Assembly: GCF_030580655.1 (NCBI RefSeq)
Contig: NZ_JAUQTB010000002.1
Coordinates: 496,001 to 560,000, forward strand
Source: Paenibacillus lacisoli
Lineage (GTDB): Bacteria > Bacillota > Bacilli > Paenibacillales > Paenibacillaceae
Reading direction: 5' to 3'
DNA: 64,000 nt
The notes beneath the pieces are model-generated. The model was given only the letters and a program-made list of their open reading frames with translations, made no database searches and was not told the origin of the DNA. Below are positions 17,220 through 26,699 of this stretch, one piece after another. Positions within the stretch are counted from its first letter, which is position 1. Every line of letters starts with the position of its first letter. Made by a program: the position numbers and the translations under genes.

Positions 17220-18422
17220 ATGAACTTATTTTGGACCATATTGGCGCTTACGTTGGGAAGCATGAACAGCACGCCGGCTGCAGGAGGTCCTCAGACAGCC
17301 GCTTCCTGGGAAACATCGATCAATCAGGCCGTCATCCAGGGGATCACACATCAAGGCACAGGCACCCAGGGGCAAACAGCAAACCCGGATGGAACTGGCA
17401 GCTCTTCTGCCAAAGTTGATCCACAGCCCGACGCTCCTGAGGTTAGAGGCATTTACGTCACGGCATACAGTGCAGGCGGCTCTCGTATGACACAGCTGCT
17501 TGATCTGATTGATTCAACGGATTTGAATTCGATGGTTATTGACCTTAAAGATGATGCTGGTTACATTACATACCCCACCCAGAACGCCAAGCTGCAAGAG
17601 ATGGGGAAACCACAGAAATTTATTAAAGACATGAATCAGTTGATGGCACGGCTGCAGAAACACAACGTATATCCGATTGCTCGTATTGTTGTATTCAAAG
17701 ATACGATCCTGGCTAACAAGCATCCAGAGCTCTCTTATGTCAATCCGGACGGAACCATCTGGAAAAACGGGAAAGGCGACAGCTTCGTCAACCCTTATAA
17801 TAAAGAAGTCTGGGATTACAACGTTGAACTTGCCAAAGAGGCCGCTCAGCTAGGGTTCAAGGAAATTCAGTTTGATTATGTACGATTCCCTGAAGGATTC
17901 GAAAAACGTGCAGACAAGCTGAAATATACAAAGTCAGACAAATCGCGTGTTGACGTGGTTTCGGACTTTGTTCAGTATGCGAAGCAGCAGCTGGAGCCGC
18001 TGGGTGTCCGGGTCTCGGTAGATATCTTCGGGTACGCAGCTTCCGTCCCGGCCGCTGAAGGGATCGGGCAGGATTTTGTGAAAATCTCGAAAAATGTGGA
18101 TGTCATCTCACCGATGATTTACCCCAGCCATTACACAACGGGTTGGTTCGGTGTCAAAGATCCGGATAAAAATCCGTATCAGACCATCAAGGGTTCCATT
18201 TTAGATACTCACAAAAAATTAGATCCTATCGGCAGTTATAAGCCGGTCATTCGCCCATGGATCCAGGATTTCACAGCAAGCTGGCTGGGCAGCGGCCACT
18301 ACGAAAAATACGGCAAACAGCAGGTGGAGGATCAGATCCGGGCTTTGCATGACATGAATGTAAATGAATATTTGCTCTGGAACGCAACCAACCGGTATAC
18401 ACAAGGAGTTAATTATAAATAA
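17220..18422 (+). CDS. DUF4015 putative glycoside hydrolase, secreted
   Basis: About 400 aa. A short N-terminal hydrophobic segment (MNLFWTILALTLGS) acts as signal or anchor, then a low-complexity Gly/Thr/Gln linker, then a TIM-barrel glycosyl-hydrolase-like domain from about residue 77 (VRGIYVTAYSAGG; IQFDYVRFPEG; VSVDIFGYAA; VISPMIYPSHY). This is the DUF4015/GHL13-type pattern. ATG at 17220 has GGGAGAG upstream; the outer in-frame codon at 17139 is rejected. A cell-wall or spore-coat polysaccharide is the likely substrate, but this is inference. Confidence 0.82.
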   Translation: MNLFWTILALTLGSMNSTPAAGGPQTAASWETSINQAVIQGITHQGTGTQGQTANPDGTGSSSAKVDPQPDAPEVRGIYVTAYSAGGSRMTQLLDLIDSTDLNSMVIDLKDDAGYITYPTQNAKLQEMGKPQKFIKDMNQLMARLQKHNVYPIARIVVFKDTILANKHPELSYVNPDGTIWKNGKGDSFVNPYNKEVWDYNVELAKEAAQLGFKEIQFDYVRFPEGFEKRADKLKYTKSDKSRVDVVSDFVQYAKQQLEPLGVRVSVDIFGYAASVPAAEGIGQDFVKISKNVDVISPMIYPSHYTTGWFGVKDPDKNPYQTIKGSILDTHKKLDPIGSYKPVIRPWIQDFTASWLGSGHYEKYGKQQVEDQIRALHDMNVNEYLLWNATNRYTQGVNYK

Positions 18423-18514
18423 AAAAGTGTCCTGCGGGACTCCTGGCGCCTGCCGAAATCATAACGATACTATACATTATCCCATCTGCACATCATTCCT
18501 TACGAACATCATCT

Positions 18515-18540
18515 AATCCGCCTCTATGGCGGATTTTTTT
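18515..18540 (+). terminator. Terminator after the DUF4015 gene
   Basis: AATCCGCC-TCTAT-GGCGGATT followed by T residues, about 95 nt after the stop codon. Confidence 0.8.
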
Positions 18541-18628
18541 GTGTTTCTTTACTCTGGTCAACCTGACACGGTTCCGCTACAATTAGTGATTGAACTGTTC
18601 TCTATATCACAGCAAAGTAGGTCATTTT

Positions 18629-19999
18629 ATGAAACCAACTGCTTCTCTCGGCGAAAAATGGCGCCAATTCGCTGTTATCCTTCTTCCTATTCTGGTGACC
18701 CAGGTAGCATTGTCAGCCATGACCTTCTTCGATACAAACATGTCGGGGCGCTACAGTCCTGCTGATCTGGCGGGTGTCGCCATCGGCGTCAGCTTATGGA
18801 ATCCGATTCAGACAGGACTCAGCGGTATTTTGATTGCCATTACACCGATGGTTGCGCAGATGCTGGGTCGAGGACGCAAGGATCAGATCGGTTACCAAGT
18901 GATTCAGGGTCTATGGCTGGCCCTGCTGATTGCCGGGCTTGTGATCGGTGTCGGCGCTCTAAGCCTCCAACCGATCTTGGACAGCCTTGGACTGGAGAGC
19001 CGGGTTCGCAGCGTTGCTCTGTACTATCTATCGGCCATGGCCTTTGGCGTTATACCGCTGTTCGGGTATACGGTTCTGCGCAGCTTCATGGATGCGCTGG
19101 GACAGACACGCGTTACCATGCTGATCACGCTGATCTCCCTGCCCGTAAATATTTTCATTAACTATCTCTTTATTTATGGAAACTGGGGATTCCCGCGTCT
19201 CGGCGGCGTAGGTTCAGGTGTAGGATCGGCGGTTACCTACTGGATTATCTTCCTCATCGCTATCGTATTCGCCCATAAAATGCAGCCGTTCGCCGGCTAC
19301 AGCATCTTCCGCCGATGGTATGGGGTCTCATTAGCCAAATGGAAAGAACTCCTGAAGATTGGCGTACCGATTGGATTCGCAACCTTCTTCGAAACCGCCG
19401 TCTTCGCGGCTGTAACGCTCATGATGAGCCGGTATGACACCATGACGATTGCAGCACATCAGGCAGCTATCAACTTTGCTTCTACCCTGTACATGATCCC
19501 GGTGAGTATCTGTATGGCCCTGACCATTCTGGTCGGTTATGAGGTTGGTGCCAAGCGGACGAAGGATGCAGGGCAGTACAGCATACTCGGTATCGGATCT
19601 GCTGTGGTCCTCTCCCTCCTCGCCGCAGTCATTCTCGTGGTCTTCGGACAGCAGGTAGCCGGGCTGTATTCAAAGGATTTACATGTGATTGAACTGACGC
19701 AGCAATTTTTGATCTATGCGATTTTTTTTCAAATTTCAGATGCGATTGCCACACCTACCCAGGGTGCGCTGCGGGGTTACAAGGACGTGAATCCAGCCTT
19801 CTTTCTCACTTTTGTGTCTTACTGGCTGATTGCTTTGCCCGTCGGCTATATCACGGCCAATTATTCAGGCTTTGGTGCATTCGGATACTGGATTGGTCTG
19901 ATCACCGGTCTTGCTGTAGGGGCCATCACCTTATTATGGCGGCTTGTCGTGGTTCAGCGTAAACATGCAAAGGGCATTCTTCCATTAAATCCAAAATAA
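18629..19999 (+). CDS. MATE-family multidrug/Na+ efflux protein
   Basis: Twelve-helix MATE transporter of about 456 aa, starting MKPTASLGEKWRQFAVILLP. Both halves carry the MATE pattern (ILVTQVALSAMTFFDTNMSG; IGVPIGFATFFETAVFA; YGNWGFPRLGGVGSG). The resemblance is to the NorM/YojI group. ATG at 18629 has AGTAGGT upstream and fits the family N-terminus. Single gene with its own terminator. Substrate not predictable. Confidence 0.92.
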   Translation: MKPTASLGEKWRQFAVILLPILVTQVALSAMTFFDTNMSGRYSPADLAGVAIGVSLWNPIQTGLSGILIAITPMVAQMLGRGRKDQIGYQVIQGLWLALLIAGLVIGVGALSLQPILDSLGLESRVRSVALYYLSAMAFGVIPLFGYTVLRSFMDALGQTRVTMLITLISLPVNIFINYLFIYGNWGFPRLGGVGSGVGSAVTYWIIFLIAIVFAHKMQPFAGYSIFRRWYGVSLAKWKELLKIGVPIGFATFFETAVFAAVTLMMSRYDTMTIAAHQAAINFASTLYMIPVSICMALTILVGYEVGAKRTKDAGQYSILGIGSAVVLSLLAAVILVVFGQQVAGLYSKDLHVIELTQQFLIYAIFFQISDAIATPTQGALRGYKDVNPAFFLTFVSYWLIALPVGYITANYSGFGAFGYWIGLITGLAVGAITLLWRLVVVQRKHAKGILPLNPK

Positions 20000-20013
20000 A
20001 TGGCTTTAATCAC

Positions 20014-20051
20014 AAAAGCCTGAATCCTTAGTAATAGGATTCAGGCTTTTT
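20014..20051. terminator. Bidirectional terminator between MATE gene and pfkA
   Basis: AAAAGCCTGAATCCT and its exact complement, 15-bp arms with a 7-nt loop and T tracts on both sides; it sits between two convergent genes. Confidence 0.88.
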
Positions 20052-20079
20052 GTACTGTTGGGATATAGAAACTCAGCAA

Positions 20080-21051
20080 TTATTGCGACAGGCGCAGTGC
20101 CAGTTCGTAAAGCTCCATGTTGAATGGCTTTTTGGTATTTACGACTTTGTCGATATCAGTTGTCACCAGCTCGCCTTTGATGATCCCGCAGGCTTTGTCA
20201 GATTCACCTTCAATCAACTTGCGTACGGCGAAATCACCGAGGCGGCTGGCAAGGTTGCGGTCGAATGCGGTTGGCGTTCCGCCGCGCTGAATATGGCCAA
20301 GAACGGTTACACGAGGCTCATAGCTTGGACAGCTCTTCAGCACTTCCTGAGCTACAAGATCGCCGCTGCCTGCACCTTCAGCAACAATGATGATACTGTG
20401 GCGTTTGCCATGGGCGAAATTCTGCTTCATCCGCTCGGATACTTCCTCGAGGCTGTACTCCACTTCAGGAACCAAAATCGTCTCCGCCCCGGAGGCTAGA
20501 CCGGCATGAAGAGCGATATCCCCGCAGTGACGGCCCATAACCTCTACAATTGAAGAACGTTCATGGGAAGACATCGTATCCCGAAGCTTGTTGATCGCGT
20601 CCACTACAATGCTGACAGCGGTGTCAAAGCCAATCGTGTAATCCGTATAAGAGATGTCATTATCGATCGTGCCCGGCAGGCCCATCGTCTTGATCCCCAG
20701 CTTGCTCAGCTTGTTCGCGCCTTGGTAGGATCCGTCTCCGCCAATAACCACCAGGCCATCAATGCCGTGGTCGCGGAGGATCTGGGCCCCCTTCTGCTGG
20801 CCTTCAGGTGTCATGAATTCCTTACAGCGTGCAGATTGAAGCACCGTACCCCCGCGCTGAATAATGTCTCCTACACTGCGTAGATCCATCGGGAAAATAT
20901 CGCTGTTAAGCAGGCCTTGATAACCGCGCTGAATACCATAAACCTCAAGTCCGAAATACAGGGCACTGCGCACAACCGCACGCACTGCTGCGTTCATCCC
21001 CTGTGAGTCTCCGCCACTTGTCAGTACTGCAATCTTTTTAACTGCTGTCAT
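20080..21051 (-). CDS. pfkA: ATP-dependent 6-phosphofructokinase
   Basis: Glycolytic kinase of 323 aa. TSGGDSQGMNAAVRAVVRS at the N-terminus, GGDGSYQGA (ATP/Mg site), GLPGTIDND with the catalytic Asp, and MGRHCGDIAL for fructose-6-phosphate are all present. ATG at 21051 has GAGGGGG upstream; the outer codon at 21096 is inside ytpB. Its ATG overlaps the stop of the upstream ytpB gene (ATGA). The usual pykA or accA neighbours are absent. Confidence 0.95.
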   Translation of the reverse strand: MTAVKKIAVLTSGGDSQGMNAAVRAVVRSALYFGLEVYGIQRGYQGLLNSDIFPMDLRSVGDIIQRGGTVLQSARCKEFMTPEGQQKGAQILRDHGIDGLVVIGGDGSYQGANKLSKLGIKTMGLPGTIDNDISYTDYTIGFDTAVSIVVDAINKLRDTMSSHERSSIVEVMGRHCGDIALHAGLASGAETILVPEVEYSLEEVSERMKQNFAHGKRHSIIIVAEGAGSGDLVAQEVLKSCPSYEPRVTVLGHIQRGGTPTAFDRNLASRLGDFAVRKLIEGESDKACGIIKGELVTTDIDKVVNTKKPFNMELYELALRLSQ

Positions 21052-22154
21052 GAATGTTTCCCCCTCATATTTCTCATAAAACGCCTGCGGATCCATTGGC
21101 TGTTGACCAGGAAGAACAGTCGCATCAACGGGCTCTTCTTCATCAATCGCTTGGACACAGTGCGGACTTCCTGCTGCTCACTTACTTTAGGATCGGATAA
21201 ATATAATGCAAGCAATCCCTCGATAATCATCTTGTGGAATGAACTTGAGGGAATGTTCATTACATCTTCCCGCGCGCGTTCCACAATAAATGCGATTCGG
21301 TCCAGCATCTCTTCAGCGTTCTGATAGTAATTGCAAAAATTCAGATCGCCGCCCAGCCGGTCTTCATCCTGATCGATCAGATAATCCAGCATAATATGCA
21401 GACAGCATACATGAGGAAAATAGGAAGCGTGGATGACAGCCGCCTGTTCGCTGGTCAGCCGTCTGTCGCTTGCCGCCAGAAACAGCATGAATACACCCAG
21501 GGTGGAGCCTGTTGCAGCCGCAAACTCATTCCAGTATAATTCAGGCGTCCGGTTCTTGTGCAGCTGCCACCAATCCAGCAGCGCCTGCTCGCGAAGCTCA
21601 GGTTTGATGTGCTTGTAAACCTGAAGATCGGTATACAGTCTGGCCAGATCCTGAATATACGGCTTGGCCGCCTCATACCCAGGCAGCTGCCGGACACGAT
21701 TCTGACAGCTTGTAACCAGGCTCTGGAGGTAACCCCCATCCTGATCCTCCTGGTGCAGGGCATAATAATCAACCGGCACCGCCTCGGGATCAACGGCGTC
21801 CAGCATGGATTGATGAAGCAGCCTGAAGTCTTCAGGATCCATAGAGGTACTTCGGTCGCATAAATTATCCAGATAATCACTGATGGTCTGGTAGGACACA
21901 ATCAACGGAATGAGTGTGTGCCTCTCTGGCATATTGCCAGCCGCATAAACTGCGCCGCCCAAGCAGTGGAATTCTTTACTTTCAATACTCGCAAGCGCCT
22001 GTTTCCTTAACTCAGGATCAGGAATCTCATCCGCCGCCTTGCGCCAAATGTCGAGATTCTGCTGCGTTTCGGGCAGTACATGCTTATAAATCCGGCCCAT
22101 CAAACCTATGGGACCGCGTGGAACCTGATAGGGTCTCAGTACATGATCACTCAA
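21048..22154 (-). CDS. ytpB: Tetraprenyl-beta-curcumene synthase (YtpB/DUF2600)
   Basis: Large-terpene synthase of about 368 aa that cyclises heptaprenyl diphosphate in the sesquarterpene pathway of Bacillus-type spores. All-helical protein with Asp-rich segments SDYLDNLCD and MLDYLIDQDED where the metal-binding motifs should be. The TTG at 22154 lies 8 nt after GGAGG and is preferred to the GTG at 22169. Its stop overlaps the pfkA start. The isoprenyl synthase and cyclase partners are not in the window. Confidence 0.85.
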   Translation of the reverse strand: MSDHVLRPYQVPRGPIGLMGRIYKHVLPETQQNLDIWRKAADEIPDPELRKQALASIESKEFHCLGGAVYAAGNMPERHTLIPLIVSYQTISDYLDNLCDRSTSMDPEDFRLLHQSMLDAVDPEAVPVDYYALHQEDQDGGYLQSLVTSCQNRVRQLPGYEAAKPYIQDLARLYTDLQVYKHIKPELREQALLDWWQLHKNRTPELYWNEFAAATGSTLGVFMLFLAASDRRLTSEQAAVIHASYFPHVCCLHIMLDYLIDQDEDRLGGDLNFCNYYQNAEEMLDRIAFIVERAREDVMNIPSSSFHKMIIEGLLALYLSDPKVSEQQEVRTVSKRLMKKSPLMRLFFLVNSQWIRRRFMRNMRGKHS

Positions 22155-22389
22155 TGACGGTTCCTCCACATTGTTGTCTACGTTTTTTATATCTATCCTT
22201 AACCTTCAATGTAATTATAATATGATCCAACCTTTTGTACAAATGATCTAAGTCATGGTAAGGCCTGAGAACAGCTAAAATTGAATATTTTTTAAAGTCG
22301 TTTTCCGCTTGACATCCCGTGATATAATGGCAATATTTTATAATCGGTCTACGCTTACACGCAAATCGACAGAACGGAGTCCTTCAATT

Positions 22390-23586
22390 ATGAAATCTAG
22401 TTTAGTTAAGCGGCCTGATCAGGCCTGGCTGCGCGCCTTCCTGTTCACCGTATTCGGAGCGATGGTTCTGCTGGTGTCTTATTTCCCGCTTTATTACAGG
22501 CATCTCGGCTTCAGCAGCACCCAGATTGGTTATTTGTACGCCATCGGCCCCATGATCTCTATTTTCTCTAATATGTTCTGGAGCATGGCCAGTGACCGAT
22601 ACGGCACAATTAAGAAGGTGCTTTTGGTACTGCTGGCAGGACAAATGCTGCTCGCCCTTTGCCTTGCAGCAACCTCTTCATTCGGGATGGTTCTGTTCAT
22701 TATTACTTGCTTCTACTTCTTCTATTATCCGATTTATCCGCTTGCGGATACGATGTCCATCTCGACGGCAGCCAAATACGGCAAAAATTTCACTACCATC
22801 CGCGTATTCGGCTCTCTTGGTTATGCTTTCTTCGCCATTGTGATCGGCTATATTCTGACCTCGGCCGGTTCGTCCTGGGCTATATGGGTTGCAATCGGAT
22901 TAGCACTGATCTCTCTGGTCATCGGGTTTCGGCTCCATGATCAAAGCAGCGGTGCACCCGGTAAAATGAATGTATCTGGTATCCTTGATATCCTGCGCAG
23001 CCGGGAAATGCTGTGGTTTTTCGCATGTGTGTTCCTTCTGGCGATCGGACATCGCATGAACGAAGCATTCCTGACAATATCCCTGCAGGATCTGGGGGCT
23101 GATCAAGGCCTGATTGGCTGGGCTCTGCTCGTCTCATCGATCAGTGAAATTCCGATGTTCTTCCTGCTCAGTCTGTACGGAGACCGGTTCCGGGAGCTGC
23201 CCTTGCTGATTATCGCCAGCCTGATGTATGTACTCCGGTTCTTCCTCATGGGAATTGTAGATACGCCCGTCGGCATGATGGCTGTTCAGGCCATGCACAG
23301 TGTCACTTTCGGTATCTTCTATGTAACCTCTCTCCGATATCTGACACGGCTGGTGCCTTCTCAATTCCGTGCTACTGGCATGGCCCTGTTTACCATCGTG
23401 TGGTCCAGCGCCTCGGGTCTGCTCAGCGGCGCCTTTGGCGGCATCATATTTGAGGAGGCGGGACGAACAGCCTTTTATTACACGGCGATGGCATTTTCAC
23501 TTGCGGCTTTCGCTGGTCTGATCCTGAAACCCCTTCTCGTAAGGTCCACTGATTCGGTAACCGCTGATTCACCAACTGAATTTTGA
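22390..23586 (+). CDS. MFS transporter, LacY-like (MFS_1_like)
   Basis: Twelve predicted helices in about 398 aa starting MKSSLVKRPDQAWLRAF. SDRYGTIKKVLLVLL is the loop 2-3 signature, and the second half repeats it weakly (YGDRFRELPLLIIAS). The layout resembles the nucleoside/H+ symporter-like and YwbF-like MFS group. CGGAGT precedes the ATG at 22390. A TTGACA at about 22309 may be its -35, but no matching -10 is clear. The substrate is unknown. Confidence 0.85.
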   Translation: MKSSLVKRPDQAWLRAFLFTVFGAMVLLVSYFPLYYRHLGFSSTQIGYLYAIGPMISIFSNMFWSMASDRYGTIKKVLLVLLAGQMLLALCLAATSSFGMVLFIITCFYFFYYPIYPLADTMSISTAAKYGKNFTTIRVFGSLGYAFFAIVIGYILTSAGSSWAIWVAIGLALISLVIGFRLHDQSSGAPGKMNVSGILDILRSREMLWFFACVFLLAIGHRMNEAFLTISLQDLGADQGLIGWALLVSSISEIPMFFLLSLYGDRFRELPLLIIASLMYVLRFFLMGIVDTPVGMMAVQAMHSVTFGIFYVTSLRYLTRLVPSQFRATGMALFTIVWSSASGLLSGAFGGIIFEEAGRTAFYYTAMAFSLAAFAGLILKPLLVRSTDSVTADSPTEF

Positions 23587-23642
23587 TTTTTCACCAATCC
23601 AGCATAATTGAACCCATTCAGTAGAACAAATCAATTAAGTTA

Positions 23643-23691
23643 TGAAAAAAAGACCTCGGGCAGCCGTTCTGCGACGGAACCCGGGGTCTTT
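23643..23691. terminator. First of two tandem terminators after the MFS gene
   Basis: AAAGACCTCGGG pairs with CCCGGGGTCTTT around a 19-nt inner loop. The strong T tract is on the minus strand. Confidence 0.7.
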
Positions 23692-23714
23692 AGTGTGATT
23701 ACATCTATGAGAGC

Positions 23715-23753
23715 GAAAAAGACGCAATCTTCTTGTCGAACAATTGCGTCTTT
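23715..23753. terminator. Second tandem terminator, downstream of the csp gene
   Basis: AAAGACGCAAT and ATTGCGTCTTT, 11-bp arms, with T5 on the minus strand. It mainly ends the convergent cold-shock gene. Confidence 0.75.
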
Positions 23754-23803
23754 CATTAGTCAATTCATCCGTGCTTTTATAAGAGTTCCGTGAGGAACCA
23801 ATC

Positions 23804-24001
23804 TTACAATTTGATTACGTTAGCTGCTTGGGCGCCACGGTTGCCTTCAGTGATTTCGAATTCTACCGCTTGACCTTCTTCCAACGTTTTGAAGCCATCG
23901 CCTTGGATTGCGGAGAAGTGTACGAATACGTCTTCGCCACCTTCAACTTGGATGAAGCCATAGCCTTTTTCTGCGTTAAACCATTTAACTGTACCTTTCA
24001 A
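23804..24001 (-). CDS. Cold-shock domain protein (CspA/CspD family)
   Basis: 65-aa OB-fold nucleic-acid chaperone. The RNP1 KGYGFIQV and RNP2 VFVHFSAI motifs are intact. AGGAGG lies upstream of the ATG. Which paralogue this is cannot be decided from one copy. A leader of unknown length precedes it, as expected for csp mRNAs. Confidence 0.96.
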   Translation of the reverse strand: MKGTVKWFNAEKGYGFIQVEGGEDVFVHFSAIQGDGFKTLEEGQAVEFEITEGNRGAQAANVIKL

Positions 24002-24166
24002 GTGAACAACCTCCTAAAAATATCGCCATCTAGGGCGAATGTCTACATTATACTTCATCGTTTCTTACATTGCAATTCACATTTGGCCTCTGAGGAATGC
24101 CATTTGCTTTGCAGCGGGGTGTGCGGTATCATTGACCCAAAACCTCAAAAAACGGAGAAATTGCCA

Positions 24167-24400
24167 ATGATTAAAAAACATGAAATATATAAAAAAGACA
24201 AGTGGAACATGATGACCGTCGAAGTCCAGGGGCGTTACATCGTGCTGCGTGAAATCTCGGATGACTGGGGCGAAGAAACCCATACCTTCCTCAGCCGTCC
24301 TGCGTTAATGAATTGGGCGGAAAACCGCTTTAATAAGGAATCATTCCAGGGTAACGAGGAAGAATGGCGCCAGATCATGGACGCTTTCAAAAAGGTGTAG
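24167..24400 (+). CDS. Hypothetical 77-aa protein
   Basis: Starts MIKKHEIYKKDKWNMMTVEV with CGGAG upstream of the ATG. Soluble, charged, with a beta-rich first half and Trp-containing segments (DDWGEETHTFL; MNWAENRF; EEEWRQIMDAF). I do not recognise the family. It overlaps no other gene and is followed 8 nt later by a small membrane protein gene, so the two are probably cotranscribed. Confidence 0.65.
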   Translation: MIKKHEIYKKDKWNMMTVEVQGRYIVLREISDDWGEETHTFLSRPALMNWAENRFNKESFQGNEEEWRQIMDAFKKV

Positions 24401-24408
24401 TCTGCCGG

Positions 24409-24588
24409 ATGAATACAGGGAATATACTGATTTTTATTATACTGGCTTTCACCTTATCCATTGTCCTCATCCTCAAGCGCGATTCCATTGCTCCGCCTTT
24501 TAAGCGCTGGATGGCCCTGTTCGCCGTCATCATGATGTGTGTTGCCTTTTTCCTCATTATATTCAGTCTGCTGGGCATGGGTGCCTGA
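24409..24588 (+). CDS. Small membrane protein, 59 aa, unknown
   Basis: Starts MNTGNILIFIILAFTLSIVL. Two transmembrane helices flank a basic loop (LKRDSIAPPFKRW). It lies 8 nt after the 77-aa gene. The ribosome site (AAAGGTG) is far from the ATG, so translation may depend on coupling to the upstream gene. The family is not recognised. Confidence 0.5.
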   Translation: MNTGNILIFIILAFTLSIVLILKRDSIAPPFKRWMALFAVIMMCVAFFLIIFSLLGMGA

Positions 24589-24664
24589 TTCCATCGTTTA
24601 GCAATAAACTTCTTCCGAAGCGGTCATACTACATGTACATTGAACGCTTTGGGGAGGATAACCC

Positions 24665-26581
24665 ATGAAATTAACCGCCTGTCTTGCCGCCCTTCTGGCC
24701 GGCTGCATGCTGGCTCCCGCTGCAGCGGATTCCGCTGAGCCGGGGGCCGCACCTCAGCAATTATCTGTAACCAATCAAAGGAGGCTCCCCATGAGTAAAG
24801 TGTTGAAACGATCTGAAGTTGCTGCTGAAAACAGCTGGAAACTGGAAGATTTGTTCCCTGACCAGCAGTCCTGGAACCGGGAATACGACGAAGTCAAAGC
24901 TCTGGCCAGCAAGGCCGCTGAATTCCAAGGCAAACTGGACACCGCTCAAGGCATCAAAGCCTGCTTCGAGCTGGAAGACGAGCTGTCCCTGAAGACCGAG
25001 CGCGTGTATGTCTATGCCCATCTGCATCATGACGAGGACACTGCGAATCCTACATATCAGGCGTTATCCCAAAAAGCAAAAAAGCTGAGCGTTGAAGTCC
25101 GGGAAGCTCTTTCCTTTATCGTTCCGGAAATTTTGGCACTGCCGGAGGATCAGCTGGATGCTCTCATTAAAGATCCTGCACTAAAGCCTTATGCATTCAC
25201 GCTGACCGAGTTCAAACGTGAGAAGGCTCACATCCTCGGCAAGAATGAAGAAGCCCTGCTGGCACAGGTAGGCAACCTGTCACAGGCGCCGCAGACTATC
25301 TTCGGTATGCTGAACAATGCGGATCTGAAGTTTCCCAAGATCAAGGATGAGCATGGCAACGAAGTAGAACTTACCCATGGCAGCTATATTCAATTCCTGG
25401 AGAATCCGAACCGTGAAGTCCGCGAGCGGGCTTTCAAGGCCGTATATGAGACTTATGCCGCAAACAAAAACACGATTGCTGCTACACTGAGTGCTAACGT
25501 AACCAAGAACATTTTTTACTCCCGTGTGCGCAAGTATCCTTCTGTACTGGAAATGTCGCTCTATGGGGACAACATTCCTAAGGAAGTGTATACAAACCTG
25601 ATCGACACGATTCATGAGAGCCTTCCTTTGCTGCATCGTTATATGAAGCTGCGCAAGAAGCTCCTCGGCGTTGATGAACTTCATATGTACGATCTCTTTG
25701 CTCCTTTGGTTGAAGAATACAAAATGGATATCACGTATGATGAAGCCAAGAAGACAACCATCGAGGGACTCAAACCGTTGGGCGAAGATTACCTGAAGTC
25801 TCTGCAAAAAGGTTATAACGAGCGCTGGATTGATGTTTATGAGAATGAAAACAAACGTACCGGCGCATACAGCTGGGGTGCCTATGGCACACACCCGTAT
25901 GTGCTGCTGAACCATAAAGACAACCTGAACAGCATGTTTACCCTTGCGCATGAGATGGGTCACGCCTTACATTCCTACTACTCGGACACGACACTTCCTT
26001 ACCGGGATGCCCAATACACGATTTTCCTGGCAGAAGTCGCTTCGACTACCAATGAGGCTCTGCTGATGGATTATCTGCTGAAAAAGTCGACCGATCCAAA
26101 GGAAAAGCTGTATTTGCTGACCTACTATGCGGACCAGTTCCGCACAACGGTGTTCCGTCAGACGATGTTCGCCGAGTTCGAGAAGCTCGTGCACGAACGT
26201 GCAGAAGCCGGCGAATCCCTGACACCGCAGCTGCTGTCCGAGATTTATTATGATCTTAACGTCAAGTATCATGGCAACGATATGGCCGTTGACAAAGACA
26301 TTGAAATGGAGTGGGCAAGAATCCCCCACTTTTACAACAGTTTCTATGTATACAAATACGCCACGGGCTTCTCGGCTGCAACCAGCTTCTCCAAACAGAT
26401 TCTGGAGGAAGGCCAGCCGGCGGTTGACCGGTACCTCAGCTTCCTGAAAAGCGGCGGAAGTGATTATTCCATCGAAATTCTCAAAAAGGCCGGCGTAGAC
26501 ATGTCCACACCGGAGCCCGTCCGCGAAGCAATGAGCGTATTCGAGGATGTTATATCCCAGCTGGAGAAGCTGACTTCCTGA
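24665..26581 (+). CDS. pepF: Oligoendopeptidase F (M3 family), possible lipoprotein form
   Basis: Zinc oligopeptidase. HEMGHALH near residue 430 is the active site, and PepF N-terminal helices precede it. The gene has two in-frame starts. ATG at 24791 (MSKVLKRSEV) has AAAGGAGG and gives the normal cytosolic 596-aa enzyme. ATG at 24665 also has a strong GGGGAGG and adds 42 residues that look like a lipoprotein signal (MKLTACLAALLAGC, lipobox LAGC at 11-14). A terminator-like hairpin follows the gene. If only one start is used, the internal one is the safer annotation. Confidence 0.9.
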   Translation: MKLTACLAALLAGCMLAPAAADSAEPGAAPQQLSVTNQRRLPMSKVLKRSEVAAENSWKLEDLFPDQQSWNREYDEVKALASKAAEFQGKLDTAQGIKACFELEDELSLKTERVYVYAHLHHDEDTANPTYQALSQKAKKLSVEVREALSFIVPEILALPEDQLDALIKDPALKPYAFTLTEFKREKAHILGKNEEALLAQVGNLSQAPQTIFGMLNNADLKFPKIKDEHGNEVELTHGSYIQFLENPNREVRERAFKAVYETYAANKNTIAATLSANVTKNIFYSRVRKYPSVLEMSLYGDNIPKEVYTNLIDTIHESLPLLHRYMKLRKKLLGVDELHMYDLFAPLVEEYKMDITYDEAKKTTIEGLKPLGEDYLKSLQKGYNERWIDVYENENKRTGAYSWGAYGTHPYVLLNHKDNLNSMFTLAHEMGHALHSYYSDTTLPYRDAQYTIFLAEVASTTNEALLMDYLLKKSTDPKEKLYLLTYYADQFRTTVFRQTMFAEFEKLVHERAEAGESLTPQLLSEIYYDLNVKYHGNDMAVDKDIEMEWARIPHFYNSFYVYKYATGFSAATSFSKQILEEGQPAVDRYLSFLKSGGSDYSIEILKKAGVDMSTPEPVREAMSVFEDVISQLEKLTS

Positions 26582-26637
26582 TAGCTTTTGAGCTATCCGT
26601 TTCGTTTTACACAGGCGCACCGCCTATATGGTGCAAT

Positions 26638-26671
26638 AAAATCCCTTGCCCGCTGTGACAAGGGATTTTAT
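26638..26671 (+). terminator. Terminator after pepF
   Basis: AAAATCCCTTG and CAAGGGATTTT form 11-bp arms around a 9-nt loop, followed by ATAC. It lies 30 bp before the lapA-like gene. Confidence 0.65.
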
Positions 26672-26699
26672 ACTTGTTGTCAAAGGAGGTGGCTTCGTT

